The position numbers and the translations under genes are program-made. This document shows, piece after piece, positions 25,399-35,793 of a DNA stretch of 64,000 bases. The stretch lies in contig NSIP01000013.1 in assembly GCA_002737725.1 (NCBI GenBank), positions 1 to 64,000 of the forward strand. Reading direction: 5' to 3'. The first letter of the stretch is position 1. Each line of letters starts with the position of its first letter. The notes beneath the pieces were generated by a model that saw only the letters and a list, made by a program, of their open reading frames with translations, ran no database searches and was not told the DNA's origin. Source of the DNA: Rhodospirillaceae bacterium (GTDB lineage: Bacteria > Pseudomonadota > Alphaproteobacteria > Rhodospirillales > Rhodospirillaceae).

Positions 25399-27598
25399 GC
25401 GCTGGGCCGCTCCCCTCGACGTACTCGAAAACAATACTGCCTGTAATATCGTCCGTTTCCTTAAGTCGCACCACAACCGTTTGGCCGACTTGCAAGACTA
25501 ACCCATGGCGCTGACCGATCAAGCGGTGATGCGCTTCGTCGAGGTCATAATAATCGTTTGGCAGGTTGCGCATCGGCATAATGCCGTCGGCCCCGGTCTC
25601 ATCGAGCGTAATAAAGATCCCAAATCGGCTGACGCCGTTGACGCGCCCCCGGAACGTGGCGTCGATTTGGTTACCTAGGTATGAGGCGGTGAACCGGTCG
25701 ACTGTTTCGCGTTCGGCCTTGGAGGAGCGCCGCTCGGTAATGGAAATGTACTCGGCCATATCCTCGACATTCGGGTCGCGCGCCGCATCCCAACCGCCTT
25801 CGCCCAGTTTCTCGGCAGCGATCAAGGCCCGATGGACCATCAAATCGGCGTAGCGGCGGATCGGGGATGTAAAGTGGGCGTAGCGCCGCAGGGCCAGACC
25901 AAAGTGCCCAACATTGCTAGGGCTATACACAGCCTGCGACTGCGTGCGTAGGACTAAAGTATTCACCAAGTGCTCGTGCGGTCCACCGCGCACCTTGGTG
26001 AGGATGCGGTTGAAGTCTGCGGGCCTGGCCGATGTTGGGTTAGGCGTTGGCAGGTCGAGCGTGCTTAAGGCTTCTTTGAGGTTCGCCACACGCTCTGGGT
26101 CGGGGCGTTCGTGAATGCGGTAAACGCAAGGGTAGGCCGAGGTTTCCAAGCGCTCTGCCGCCGCAACATTGGCGTTGATCATAAACTCTTCGATCAATTT
26201 ATGGCTATCGTAGCGCGCGCGGGGGACCACGCCTTTGATATGACCTTCGCGGTCGACGATGATTTGGCGCTCAATCAGATCAAGTTCCAGTGTGCCGCGC
26301 TCATCGCGCGCCTTCAGCAGCGCGCGGTATGCACCATAAAGTGGCTTCAAGATTGGCTCGATCAGTGGGCCCGTGGTGTCGTCAGGGTGGCCGTCTATGG
26401 CCGCTTGAACTTGGTTATAGGTCAGCCGTGCGATCGATTTCATCAACCCACGAATGAATTTGTGCCGTAGTAATTTTCCACTCTTGTCGATCCACATGTG
26501 CGCAGCCAGGCACGGGCGGTCTTCCTTGGGCTTGAGAGAGCACCACCCGTTGGAAAGTTCTTCGGGCAGCATCGGCACAACGCGGTCGGGGAAGTAGGTG
26601 GAGTTGCCGCGGTCGTAGGCATCCTTGTCCAGCGCGTCGCCCATGCGCACGTACCAAGATACATCTGCAATGGCCACCAACAGGTGCCAGCCGCCCGGAT
26701 TGGCGGGGTCGGCGTCAGCCTCGGCCCACACCGCATCATCGAAATCGCGGGCGTCCTCGCCGTCGATTGTGACCAGCGGGATATCGCGGATATCCGTGCG
26801 TGTTCCCAAGGTTGCGGCTTTGCTTTTGCGTGCTTGTTGTTCGGCATCTTCGGAAAAAATATGCGGAATGCCGTGGGCCTGAATGGCAATCAGGCTCAGG
26901 TTTCTCGCCCGTTCCATTTTGCCGTACCGCTCGACCACGCGGGCTTGTTGTGGGCCGTGATGTTTCGTGGCTACGATCTCGACGGCCACCAAATCGCCGT
27001 TCTCGGCACCCCCTTTATCGCGTTCGGCGATATGCACCTCGTGCCGATAACGCCGGTCCACAGGTCGCAAGCGTCCGCCGACGGCTTGGGATTCATAAAT
27101 GCCCATCAATCGACCGGCACCAGCGGGCATCAGCTTCATGACCCGCGCCTCATAGGCGTCATCGCCTGCGGGCGTGATTTTTGCGAGTACGCGATCACCT
27201 AAGCCCAGAGCGTGGCCGCGTCCGGGCTTGGCGATAATGAGGATCGCGGGGGGCGGGGCCTCGAAGGCCCAGTTCACAGGCTTGCCGAACAGGTCGCCAT
27301 CTTTGTCGATGGTCGAGACTTCGATGACATCGATAGGGGGCAAAGCGCCGGCTTTCTGGAAGCGGCGTTTGCCCTTCGCGATGTCGCCGGGCATGGACAT
27401 CTGCTTCATCAGCGCTTTAAGCGCGATCTTGGCTGGCCCGCGAATGTTAAACGCGCGCGCAACTTCGCGCTTGCCCACAGGGCCTTTAGACGTACGAATG
27501 AATTCGCGAATCTGCTCTTCGGTGGGAAGCGGGGAAACCTTTTTCAGGTTGTGCCGCTGGAGTTCGGGTTGACGCACTCGCGTCCTGGGATCGTTCAA
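25331..27598 (-). CDS. rnr: Ribonuclease R
   Basis: RNase R is a 3'-5' exoribonuclease that degrades structured RNA. The 755-residue protein has an N-terminal winged-helix region, cold-shock-like RNA-binding domains, the RNB catalytic motif DGEDARDFDDAVW with the metal-binding Asp cluster, an HFTSPIRRYADL block, a C-terminal S1 domain (GVSRFGIFITLDETGADGIM), and a basic tail RKATHKRRR. Length and domain order are normal. It lies 113 bases downstream of topA on the same strand, as in many alphaproteobacteria. Confidence 0.96.
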   Translation of the reverse strand: MNDPRTRVRQPELQRHNLKKVSPLPTEEQIREFIRTSKGPVGKREVARAFNIRGPAKIALKALMKQMSMPGDIAKGKRRFQKAGALPPIDVIEVSTIDKDGDLFGKPVNWAFEAPPPAILIIAKPGRGHALGLGDRVLAKITPAGDDAYEARVMKLMPAGAGRLMGIYESQAVGGRLRPVDRRYRHEVHIAERDKGGAENGDLVAVEIVATKHHGPQQARVVERYGKMERARNLSLIAIQAHGIPHIFSEDAEQQARKSKAATLGTRTDIRDIPLVTIDGEDARDFDDAVWAEADADPANPGGWHLLVAIADVSWYVRMGDALDKDAYDRGNSTYFPDRVVPMLPEELSNGWCSLKPKEDRPCLAAHMWIDKSGKLLRHKFIRGLMKSIARLTYNQVQAAIDGHPDDTTGPLIEPILKPLYGAYRALLKARDERGTLELDLIERQIIVDREGHIKGVVPRARYDSHKLIEEFMINANVAAAERLETSAYPCVYRIHERPDPERVANLKEALSTLDLPTPNPTSARPADFNRILTKVRGGPHEHLVNTLVLRTQSQAVYSPSNVGHFGLALRRYAHFTSPIRRYADLMVHRALIAAEKLGEGGWDAARDPNVEDMAEYISITERRSSKAERETVDRFTASYLGNQIDATFRGRVNGVSRFGIFITLDETGADGIMPMRNLPNDYYDLDEAHHRLIGQRHGLVLQVGQTVVVRLKETDDITGSIVFEYVEGSGPARENTKPIRGFRQNRKATHKRRR

Positions 27599-27711
27599 TT
27601 AAATATCCGTATGTATGTAAAAAAAGAGGAGGTGGCGTGGTTCTGCCGCCATCTTAAGTGTGGTTTGAGATGACGGCGAATGGATTCAGCACTCTTGTGC
27701 TGAGCGCCTGC

Positions 27712-30411
27712 TTAAGCCCTTGCTGATTTTCGTGCTGCTGTGCGACCGCTGGCGCGGCCTTTGGGGGGGGCTTTGACTGGCGTTTTGGCGGCTTTTTCAG
27801 CCAGCAGCGTGACAGCAGAGTCGATGGTGATCGAGTCAGCCTCGGTTCCGCGTGGCAAGGTGGCGCGCACGTCGCCATGTTGCACGTACGCGCCAAATCG
27901 ACCTGCGCGCAGGCTAATGGTTTTGCCATCAGTCGGGTGCGGGCCTAAAATTTTACCTGCGGTTTTGGCGTTGCGGGCCGCCGCACGTTCCGCGCCTTCG
28001 GCCAGGACCACGACAGCGCGGTTCAGGCCAATCTCAAGCACGTTGTCATCGCCTTTCAGCGATTGGAAGCGGTCGCCGAGTTTAAGGTAGGGGCCAAAGC
28101 GCCCATTGCCAGCAAAAATAATTTCGCCGGTTTCGGGGTGCGCGCCGACTTCACGTGGAAGGGCCAGTAACTTCAGGGCCGCCGCAAGTTCAATGCCGTT
28201 GGGGTCGATGCCCTTGGGGATCGACGCGCGTTTAGGCTTCGGCCCTTTGGGCGCAGCTTTTTTGCGCTTCTTCTTGGGCTTGCCCTTGGCATTGAGTTCG
28301 ACGACTTCGGGTTCGGCTGATACTGCTACGGCAGGCGGTGGAGGTGGGGCCTCTTCGCCACCCAGCTGCACATAGGGGCCATAAGGGCCAACGCGCAGTG
28401 TGATCTTCAAGCCTGTGACTGGGTCGAGCCCCAGTTCTTTCGGGCCATTGACGGCAATTGAACCTTCAGCTGGTTCGGCTGCGCCTAAGGGCCGGGTGTA
28501 ACGGCATTCAGGATATTTGCTGCACCCGATGAACGAGCCAAACTTGCCGAACTTCAGGCCGATACGGCCATCAACACAGGCTGGGCACTTACGTGGATTG
28601 GTGCCGTCGGCCCGCTCGGGGAAGAGGTGGGGTTCAAGAGCCGCGTCGAGGGCATCAATCACAGCCGTGCGCGTCAGATCTTTGGTGCCTTCAACTGCGG
28701 CATGGAAATCATACCAAAACTCGGCCAAGACTTTTTTCCAATCGAGGCTGCCGTTTGAGATTTCGTCGAGCTGCCCTTCCAGGTTTGCTGTGAAGTCGTA
28801 CTCGACATAATGCAGGAAGAAGTTTTCCAGGAACGAAATCAGCACGCGCCCGCTGTCTTCAGGGATGAAGCGGCGGTTATCCATGCGGCAGTACTTGCGA
28901 TCTTGCAGCACCTGGATGATGGATGCGTAGGTCGACGGGCGACCAATTCCTTGCTCTTCCAGAGCCTTAACGAGGCTGGCTTCCGAGAAGCGCGGCGGTG
29001 GCTGAGTGAAGTGTTGCGCAGGGGTGACCAGAGTTGGCGCAACGCCTTGGCCTTCGTTCATGGCCGGTAGGATGCGACCGACACCTTCTTCCTCGGCTTC
29101 TGCGGTCGTCGCCAGTGACGGCGCTTCTTCATAGACTTCCAGGAAGCCCTTGAAGTTAATCACAGAACCGTTGGCACGCAGATGGACTTTTTGGTCGGGT
29201 GTGGTCGCGGTGACGGCCACCTGATCGAACAAAGCGGCTTCCATTTGGCTGGCGACCGTGCGCTTCCAAATCAGGTCATAGAGTTTGAGTTGTTCGGCGT
29301 TCAGGAACGCAGCCATGTCCTTGGGCGTGCGGCGCGGATCGGTCGGGCGCACAGCTTCGTGGGCCTCTTGGGCGTTCTTGGCTTTCGAGACGTAGACCCG
29401 GGCCTCTTTGGGCAGAAAGTTTTTGCCGTAGGTGTCGCCGATCAGCGAGCGAACCGAGGTAATCGCATCGGCGTCCATCTGCACGCCGTCGGTGCGCATA
29501 TAAGTAATCAGCCCAACCGTTTCGCCGTCGATATCGACACCTTCATAAAGCCTTTGAGCAATCGTCATGGTCTGGCGCGCGGTGAAGTACAGGCGGCGCG
29601 AGGCGTCTTGTTGCAATGTCGAGGTGGTGAAGGGCGCGTAAGGGCGGCGCTGTTTGGTCTTTTTGTCGACGGTGGTGACCGTGAACTTACCTTTTTCCAC
29701 GGCCTCAGCAGCACGCTTGGCGATGGCTTCGTTATTGAGGTCAAACTTATCGAGCTTCTTGCCATCGAAATGCGTCAGACGGGCCGTGAAGGGCTCGTCC
29801 TTATCGGTCTTCATATCGACGTCGACCGACCAGTATTCTTGGGGTTTGAACTTCTCAATCTCAAGCTCACGCTCGCAAATCATCCGAAGTGCCACAGACT
29901 GCACGCGGCCTGCGGACTTGGCACCGGGCAGCTTACGCCACAGAACCGGCGAGAGCGTGAAGCCCACCAAATAGTCCAAGGCCCGGCGGGCGAGGTAGGC
30001 GTTGATCAGCGGCTGATCCAGATCGCGGGGGTGCGCCATGGCATCCAGCACGGCGTTCTTGGTAATAGCGTTAAAGGTGACGCGCTTAACCGGCAGGCCC
30101 TTCTTGATGGCTTTGCGTTTTTTCAGCTCGTCGAGCACATGCCATGAAATAGCCTCGCCCTCGCGGTCAGGGTCGGTCGCTAAGATCACGCCATCCGAGT
30201 CCTTCACGGCATCGACGATGGCTTTGAGATTTTTCATCGAGCCCGGGTCGACCGCCCAATCCATGGCGAAGTCTTCGTTGGGTCGTACCGAGCCATCTTT
30301 GGGGGGCAAATCGCGGACATGCCCGTAGGAGGCCAGGACATGATAGCCCTCGCCGAGATACTTATTGATAGTCTTGGCTTTCGCCGGTGACTCAACAATG
30401 ACGACCTGCAT
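27712..30411 (-). CDS. topA: DNA topoisomerase I
   Basis: TopA relaxes negative supercoils. The TOPRIM domain starts VVIVESPAKAKTINKYLG and has DPDREGEA; the active-site Tyr lies in ITYMRTDG. A four-Cys zinc motif (CPAC...C...C) is near residue 590-620, followed by several degenerate topo-C repeats (the KFGKFG and GRFGPYLKLGD type) and a Lys/Arg/Ala-rich tail. I use ATG 30411, directly before QVVIVESP; the frame allows 11 more residues to 30444. About 899 residues, normal for alphaproteobacteria. dprA, its usual upstream neighbour, is present but broken. Confidence 0.96.
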   Translation of the reverse strand: MQVVIVESPAKAKTINKYLGEGYHVLASYGHVRDLPPKDGSVRPNEDFAMDWAVDPGSMKNLKAIVDAVKDSDGVILATDPDREGEAISWHVLDELKKRKAIKKGLPVKRVTFNAITKNAVLDAMAHPRDLDQPLINAYLARRALDYLVGFTLSPVLWRKLPGAKSAGRVQSVALRMICERELEIEKFKPQEYWSVDVDMKTDKDEPFTARLTHFDGKKLDKFDLNNEAIAKRAAEAVEKGKFTVTTVDKKTKQRRPYAPFTTSTLQQDASRRLYFTARQTMTIAQRLYEGVDIDGETVGLITYMRTDGVQMDADAITSVRSLIGDTYGKNFLPKEARVYVSKAKNAQEAHEAVRPTDPRRTPKDMAAFLNAEQLKLYDLIWKRTVASQMEAALFDQVAVTATTPDQKVHLRANGSVINFKGFLEVYEEAPSLATTAEAEEEGVGRILPAMNEGQGVAPTLVTPAQHFTQPPPRFSEASLVKALEEQGIGRPSTYASIIQVLQDRKYCRMDNRRFIPEDSGRVLISFLENFFLHYVEYDFTANLEGQLDEISNGSLDWKKVLAEFWYDFHAAVEGTKDLTRTAVIDALDAALEPHLFPERADGTNPRKCPACVDGRIGLKFGKFGSFIGCSKYPECRYTRPLGAAEPAEGSIAVNGPKELGLDPVTGLKITLRVGPYGPYVQLGGEEAPPPPPAVAVSAEPEVVELNAKGKPKKKRKKAAPKGPKPKRASIPKGIDPNGIELAAALKLLALPREVGAHPETGEIIFAGNGRFGPYLKLGDRFQSLKGDDNVLEIGLNRAVVVLAEGAERAAARNAKTAGKILGPHPTDGKTISLRAGRFGAYVQHGDVRATLPRGTEADSITIDSAVTLLAEKAAKTPVKAPPKGRASGRTAARKSARA

Positions 30412-30538
30412 CGGACGCCCTACTTCCCTGAAATCTGACTTCATTCTTAATTCTTATGTGGCTTCGAACTTACCGGGTGCCACCCGGCACCTATCAGAAC
30501 GCGCTTTTGAATGTGGTAACTCGGAAAAGTTAATAAAT

Positions 30539-31660
30539 TCAAACCTTTCCAATTCGCGCTACTCGGTTGCCCGGATAACGCTCCACAGTTCCTTCAAGTT
30601 CCATCTCAAGCAAAAGGGTGGTTAATGAAGGGGCGGACACTTGGCATTGACGCACCAGTTCGTCAACCGCAACGGGGGTATGCCCGAGGGCCTGAAGGGC
30701 CTTCCCTTTGAGTGATTCAGTATAAATATAATGATAAAATCCAATAACTTGTGATTCTTTATTGATTTATGACATTAACTTTAAATCTTTTTTCTCGGGC
30801 CGCCCGATGACCTCCAATATGTCCTCGACCGAGCGCACTAACACCGCCCCGTCGCGAATCAGGCTATTGGGTCCTTCCGACCCGGGATCGAGCGGCGAGC
30901 CCGGCACCGCGAACACCTCGCGGCCTTGGTCCAGCGCCTGACGGGCCGTGATCAGCGAGCCCGATTTGAGCGTCGCTTCAACGAGAATTACGCCCTTACT
31001 GAGGCCAGAGATAATCCGGTTGCGGCGCGGGAAATGCCCAGCTTGGGGCTCGGTCGTGGGTTTAAATTCAGAAATCAAGGCGCCGCTTTTGATAATTTTC
31101 TGATACAGCGCGCGATGTTCGGGTGGATAAACCACATCAACGCCCGAGGCCAATAAGGCAATGGTGGTGCCCTGGCTTAATGCGCCCTCGTGTGCAGCGC
31201 CATCAATGCCGCGGGCCAAACCCCAGACGACGACGTACATGTCATCGGCCAGATCTAGGATGAGTTTCTTGGCGAACTTCTTGCCGTTGAGGCTGGCGTT
31301 GTGCGCGCCCACCACGCCGATACAGGGACGATGGAGTATGTCGGGGGTGCCCATGACCCATAAGACCGGCGGCGCATCGTCGATTTGTCGTAGCGCATCG
31401 GGGTAGCTGATTTCGCCCGACGGTATGGCGCGAATGCCATCGCGCGATACTGCTTGAAGTTCGCGCTCGATAATGTCGGTTGCAGGTACAGCGTAGGTTT
31501 TACTTGAAATGACGAAAGCTGACAGCGCGCTTGGGGCTTAGCTATGTTTGTTCAGAAGTTGCTTGAAGGTGATCGGGCCGATTCCATCGGTGCCAATCAA
31601 GCTCAACCAAGCGATCAGTTCATCGCTGCTGAGGGTTTTTGTCGCGTTATCTTTACTCAA
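30539..31660 (-). pseudogene. dprA: Broken dprA (two in-frame TAA codons)
   Basis: DprA loads RecA on incoming single-stranded DNA in natural transformation. The frame begins with TTG 31660, overlapping the plsY stop, and reads LSSDELIAWLSLIGTDGIGP. Codon 41 is TAA (31538-31540). The same frame continues with AVSRDGIRAIPSGEISYPDAL, DDAPPVLWVMG, and GVVGAHNAS, the Rossmann-fold blocks ARGIDGAAHEG, FPRRNRIISGLS and SGSLITARQAL, then hits TAA at 30767-30769. It goes on, still in frame, through an AT-rich segment to the winged-helix domain (TPVAVDELVRQC, LEMELEGTVERYPG) and a final TGA at 30539-30541. The total, 373 codons, is a full DprA. The usual SGLARGID reads VWGLARGID. Confidence 0.9.
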
Positions 31661-32289
31661 GCAGATTTTGCCCCGCCGATCTTGGACTCGGTGCCTTTGA
31701 CAAGGCGGACGACATTTTGATGGTGGCGCGCCCAACCGAGAATCCCGAGCACCAAGAATGCGAGTGCGGCATTTGGATAGCCGAGTATGTATGCGTATGC
31801 GGGGGCAAGCGCTAAGGCGACCAATGCAGCAAGCGAGGAATAGCGAAAGATCGCCGCGATCACGAGCCAGGTGAGGCAAGCCATACCTCCGACCACAGGA
31901 ACAGCGGCGATGATCAGGCCGATGGTCGTCGCCATGCCTTTGCCGCCCTTGAAGTTAAGCCACATCGGAAAGTTATGGCCGATGACAGCGCCAACGCCAG
32001 CAATCAACGCAAGGATTTCTGCCGCCGGGCCATCGGCAAGCAGTCTGACGATGATGACGGCAATGGCCCCTTTGCCGCTATCCAGAAGTAAAGTGGCAAG
32101 AGCGAGATCCTTACGGCCCGTTCGCAAAACGTTGGTTGCGCCGATGTTGCCTGAACCGATGGACCTGATGTCGCCCAAGCCCGCCATCCGCGTGATCACC
32201 AGACCAAACGGCAGAGAGCCGAAGCCATAGCCGATCAACAGCGCGACAATTTCAGCAGCCAAAGTAAGTTCTGTCGGCGCGGGCGTCAT
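31657..32289 (-). CDS. plsY: Glycerol-3-phosphate acyltransferase PlsY
   Basis: PlsY is the inner-membrane enzyme that acylates glycerol 3-phosphate from acyl-phosphate, the first step of phospholipid synthesis. The 210-residue protein has several membrane segments and the conserved motifs GSLPFGLVITR, GSGNIGATNVLR and GHNFPMWLNFKGGKGMAT. ATG 32289 overlaps the pyrC stop (ATGA) and is preferred over a longer frame to 32322. Its own stop overlaps the start of the dprA pseudogene, a remnant of a tight operon. Confidence 0.94.
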   Translation of the reverse strand: MTPAPTELTLAAEIVALLIGYGFGSLPFGLVITRMAGLGDIRSIGSGNIGATNVLRTGRKDLALATLLLDSGKGAIAVIIVRLLADGPAAEILALIAGVGAVIGHNFPMWLNFKGGKGMATTIGLIIAAVPVVGGMACLTWLVIAAIFRYSSLAALVALALAPAYAYILGYPNAALAFLVLGILGWARHHQNVVRLVKGTESKIGGAKSA

Positions 32290-33602
32290 GATACAGCGCC
32301 ACTTGTCGCAGAGAATACGCAACGCCCATCAATGACGGTGCGCAGCACCTTGCCCTGAACCGGCTGGCCGTCGAAGGGGGAGTTCTTGGACTTGGAGCGG
32401 AAGTCATCGGCCACAACTTTCCAGCCTCGGTCGGGGTTGAACATCACCAAGTCAGCTTTTTTGCCCTTCGCCAAACGTCCGGCATCAAGGCCCAGCAGAG
32501 CCGCTGGTTCCACGGTGAGGCGGCGCAATACATCGATCAGTTTCATATCGGCGCTGTGATGGAGGCCGATGGACACCGCCAGCAAGGTTTCTAAGCCGCT
32601 GCCCCCAAATGCAGCCTGCGCGAAGGGGAGCCGCTTGGAGTCCTGGTCGTGTGGCGCATGGTCGCTGGCAATGCAATCAATGATGCCTGACCGCAAGCCC
32701 TCGACAATGGCCTGGCGATCATCCTCGGTGCGCAAGGGCGGCGAGAGTTTGGCGAAGGTGCGGTAGTCGCCCACGGCCATTTCATTGAGCGCAAAATAGA
32801 ACGGCGCGGTATCGCACGTGACATTCAGGCCGCGCGCCTTGGCCCGGGCAATGATTTCGACACTCTCAGCCGTTGAAATATGGGCTGCGTGGTAACGCGC
32901 GCCGGTCATGGCCACCAAGCGTAAATCACGTTCCAGCATAATAATCTCGGCTTCACGTGGGATGCCGGAAAGCCCCATGCGGGTGGAGATTTCGCCCGTA
33001 TTCATCACACCGTTGGCCAGCGAGGGCTCTTCGGGGTGTTGGATGATCAGGAAATTGAAGGTGGCTGCGTATGCGAGTGCGCGGCGCAGCACTTGGGCGT
33101 CGGCGATGGCTTTTGTGGCGTCGGTAAAGCCCAATGCTCCGGCTTCGGCCAGCAAGCCCATCTCGGCCAATTCTTTGCCCAGCAGGCCCTTGGTCGCAGC
33201 CCCGTAGACATACACCTTCGTCAGCGCTTGCTTGCGCGCGCGGCGTGCGACGTACTCCACCGTAGCTTCGTCATCGATAATCGGGTTGGTGTTGGGCAGG
33301 CCAACCATGGTGGTGACCCCGCCCGCGACGGCGGCTTCGCAACCGCTTTTCAGGCTCTCTTTATGTTCCTCACCCGGCTCGCGCAGTTGCACCCGCATGT
33401 CGACCAACCCAGGCGCTAGGCATTGCCCGTCGCAGTCGATGATTTGCACATCCTTGGGCGGCTTGCCCTCAAACAACTTGCGACCGACATCGGCGATTTC
33501 CTCGCCGATTGTAAGCAGTTCGCCCGGCCCATCAAAACCTGTGGCTGGGTCGATGATGCGGGCGTTGATGTAGGCGACTTTGCCAGGGGCTGCGATGCTC
33601 AT
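32286..33602 (-). CDS. pyrC: Dihydroorotase-like protein PyrC with altered metal site (class I)
   Basis: In the amidohydrolase fold of class I dihydroorotase, catalytic forms carry a DxHxHxRDPG signature. Here the corresponding segment reads [10 protein letters not shown], so both His of the HxH zinc pair are replaced (Arg and Gln). Other blocks, [18 protein letters not shown] and IASDHAPH, remain. This resembles the non-catalytic PyrC' proteins that assemble with aspartate carbamoyltransferase in pseudomonads and many other bacteria. It overlaps pyrB by ATGA, as expected for such a pair. If non-catalytic, another dihydroorotase must be encoded elsewhere in the genome. 438 residues. Confidence 0.88.
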   Translation of the reverse strand: MSIAAPGKVAYINARIIDPATGFDGPGELLTIGEEIADVGRKLFEGKPPKDVQIIDCDGQCLAPGLVDMRVQLREPGEEHKESLKSGCEAAVAGGVTTMVGLPNTNPIIDDEATVEYVARRARKQALTKVYVYGAATKGLLGKELAEMGLLAEAGALGFTDATKAIADAQVLRRALAYAATFNFLIIQHPEEPSLANGVMNTGEISTRMGLSGIPREAEIIMLERDLRLVAMTGARYHAAHISTAESVEIIARAKARGLNVTCDTAPFYFALNEMAVGDYRTFAKLSPPLRTEDDRQAIVEGLRSGIIDCIASDHAPHDQDSKRLPFAQAAFGGSGLETLLAVSIGLHHSADMKLIDVLRRLTVEPAALLGLDAGRLAKGKKADLVMFNPDRGWKVVADDFRSKSKNSPFDGQPVQGKVLRTVIDGRCVFSATSGAVS

Positions 33603-34540
33603 GCGGCAGCCCCGTTTTGTGCCAGAATTTCCAGCACCGCCATACGCACGGCGACGCCCAGTTCCACTTGCTCGCGGATGGTGCTGCGCTCGAAGTCATC
33701 GGCCACGTCGCTATCAATCTCGGTGCCCCGGTTCATGGGGCCAGGATGCATGATCAGCGCGTCGGGTTTGGCCTGCGAAAGCTTGGCGCGATCAAGCCCG
33801 AAGAAGCGGAAGTATTCGCGCACCGAGGGGATAAAGCTGCCCTTCATGCGCTCGTGCTGAACCCGCAGCATCATCACAATATCTGCGTCCCTCAGGCCCT
33901 TGGCCATGTCGGTAAACACCTCGACGCCCAGCCGCTCAATCCCCGATGGAATCAAGGTGCGCGGGGCAATGATGCGTACCCGCGCGCCCATGGTCAGTAA
34001 GAGGTGGAAGTTCGACCGCGCCACGCGGCTATGCAAGACGTCACCACAAATAGCCACCACTAACCCATTCAGCTTACCTTTACGGCGGCGAATGGTGAGG
34101 GCGTCCAACAGTGCTTGCGTGGGGTGCTCGTGGCTGCCGTCGCCGCCGTTGACCACCCCGCAGTTCACCTTGTCAGCCAGGAGCTTGACCGCTCCCGAGT
34201 CCGAATGACGCACGGCCAGCACATCGGGGTGCATGGCGTTCAACGTCACGGCGGTGTCGATCAGGGTTTCGCCCTTGGTGACCGAGCTGGTCTCGACCTG
34301 CATGTTGATCACGTGTGCGCCGAGGCGCAGACCGGCCAGTTCAAACGAGGTGCGTGTGCGGGTGGAGTTCTCAAAGAACAGGTTGATGATGGTGCGGCCC
34401 TTCAGGGCCTCGGTGGTTTTATGGGTGCTGCGGTTCAGCGCGATATAGCGCTCGGAGCAGTCCAACAGATGATTGATTTCTATAGGGGTTAGGCCTTCGA
34501 TACCCAAAAGATGACGGTGGGGGAAGACCTGGTCACGCAT
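33599..34540 (-). CDS. pyrB: Aspartate carbamoyltransferase catalytic subunit
   Basis: PyrB condenses carbamoyl phosphate and aspartate to carbamoyl aspartate, the first committed step of pyrimidine synthesis. The 313-residue protein has the carbamoyl-phosphate loop [26 protein letters not shown], the [11 protein letters not shown] block with the aspartate-binding residues, and MLRVQHER. It is the first gene of the pyrB-pyrC-plsY-(dprA) minus-strand operon and overlaps pyrC by four bases. No regulatory subunit gene (pyrI) is present. Confidence 0.96.
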   Translation of the reverse strand: MRDQVFPHRHLLGIEGLTPIEINHLLDCSERYIALNRSTHKTTEALKGRTIINLFFENSTRTRTSFELAGLRLGAHVINMQVETSSVTKGETLIDTAVTLNAMHPDVLAVRHSDSGAVKLLADKVNCGVVNGGDGSHEHPTQALLDALTIRRRKGKLNGLVVAICGDVLHSRVARSNFHLLLTMGARVRIIAPRTLIPSGIERLGVEVFTDMAKGLRDADIVMMLRVQHERMKGSFIPSVREYFRFFGLDRAKLSQAKPDALIMHPGPMNRGTEIDSDVADDFERSTIREQVELGVAVRMAVLEILAQNGAAA

Positions 34541-34715
34541 AAAGCGGGACCATAGGCAGGGTCGTGGGTGCGGTCAAGCTGAACCGCAGACCTGGTGCTC
34601 GGCCTGTTAAAGTACAAATTTACAGGTACTACCGGCCACCGGGTGGACAAAACGCGACGCGCTCTGGAAAGCGGGAGACGTGGGGATGTCGGGCCATCAC
34701 ATCCCTGAATCTCGC

Positions 34716-35540
34716 TCAGCCGATTTTGGCTTCCAAGCTATGTGCGGCGTCTTTAAAAATCTGAACGTACTTTTCTTCCAGAACCTTCTTGTTCAGAACG
34801 GTTGCAAAGAAGCGCATGGATAAACACCCGACGACCTTTTTCTTGACCATGATCGGCACGGCAATGGCGGCGGTTCGCTTTAGGCCTGCGTTATGGGCAT
34901 AGCCTGAAAAAAAGGCGTAGCCTTTTTCGAGGATGGTGGGCAGCGCCCCGCGAAAGGTCGTCAATTGCGCCGGCGTGCCGCGCAATTTGTTATAGGTGTC
35001 GGTCATGCTGGCGGTCATGAGTTCCTCACGCAATTCAGGCGCGCTAAAGGCCAGATAGGAGTGGCCCGAGGCAGTGGCAAGCAGTGGCAAGAGCGTGCCG
35101 GTATGAAAGCGCGTCTCGATCATCGGGCTTTCGAAGTCGCTTGATAAGCGCATCACCATGGTCGCATCGCGTGGGATTGTCAGACTGACAGGCCAGACCA
35201 CATCGCTGGCCAGTGTCGAGATCAAGGGCTTGCCGTAATCTTTCACCCAGGCTTGGCCGTCAATGCCTTTGCTGAGGTCAAGCACATTCCCCGTCAGGAA
35301 AAATGCACCGTTCTCGTTGCCGCGCTCGACGTACCCCAGATTCACGAGCGTAGCCAGAATGCGGTACGCTGTGGCCCTGGGAAGACCAGTCATGGCCGAG
35401 AGCTGCAATACGGTCGAGCCGTTCTTCGTATTCAAGGCTGTCAAAATTGCAAAAGACCGGACGACCGATGTAACGGTATCAGGGCCTGAGTGCATTTCCT
35501 TTTCAGCAGTCTTTTTAGCTGTTTTGATGTCGCGCGTCAT
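34716..35540 (-). CDS. IclR family transcriptional regulator
   Basis: A 274-residue DNA-binding regulator. The winged helix-turn-helix lies at about 25-85 (SVVRSFAILTAL, TGLPRATAYRILATLVNLGYVER), and a GAF-like IclR effector domain follows, with TGTLLPLLATASGHSYLAF, the conserved effector-pocket block, and a GYAFFSGYAHNAGLKRTAAIAVPI segment. IclR proteins usually control catabolic genes for small organic acids or aromatics. The neighbouring SDR gene starts 253 bases away on the opposite strand, so it is the natural candidate target. Confidence 0.9.
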   Translation of the reverse strand: MTRDIKTAKKTAEKEMHSGPDTVTSVVRSFAILTALNTKNGSTVLQLSAMTGLPRATAYRILATLVNLGYVERGNENGAFFLTGNVLDLSKGIDGQAWVKDYGKPLISTLASDVVWPVSLTIPRDATMVMRLSSDFESPMIETRFHTGTLLPLLATASGHSYLAFSAPELREELMTASMTDTYNKLRGTPAQLTTFRGALPTILEKGYAFFSGYAHNAGLKRTAAIAVPIMVKKKVVGCLSMRFFATVLNKKVLEEKYVQIFKDAAHSLEAKIG

Positions 35541-35793
35541 CGCAGGTGGTCACTGTTGTTTTGAAATTACTTATCCAAGCCTTCATCAATATAGCAGGCT
35601 CGGTCGGCTGCCGGGTCTAAAAAAGAGGAACGGGGCGCCGCAAGGGATTTCCTTCGAAGGGTCTTATCACAGAACCTCCGCAAGGTGGTCGGACGGCAGA
35701 GTTGATTGGGTCGGGCTCGCCTCACAGTCATTTATCAGTGTAATCTAGCTCATCAATCGCTGTGTACAGACGAAACCATTTGGGGAGCTTCAC

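Noticed and set aside
30412-30444. Longer topA start
   Set aside because: The extra 11 residues precede VVIVESP, where TopA proteins normally begin.
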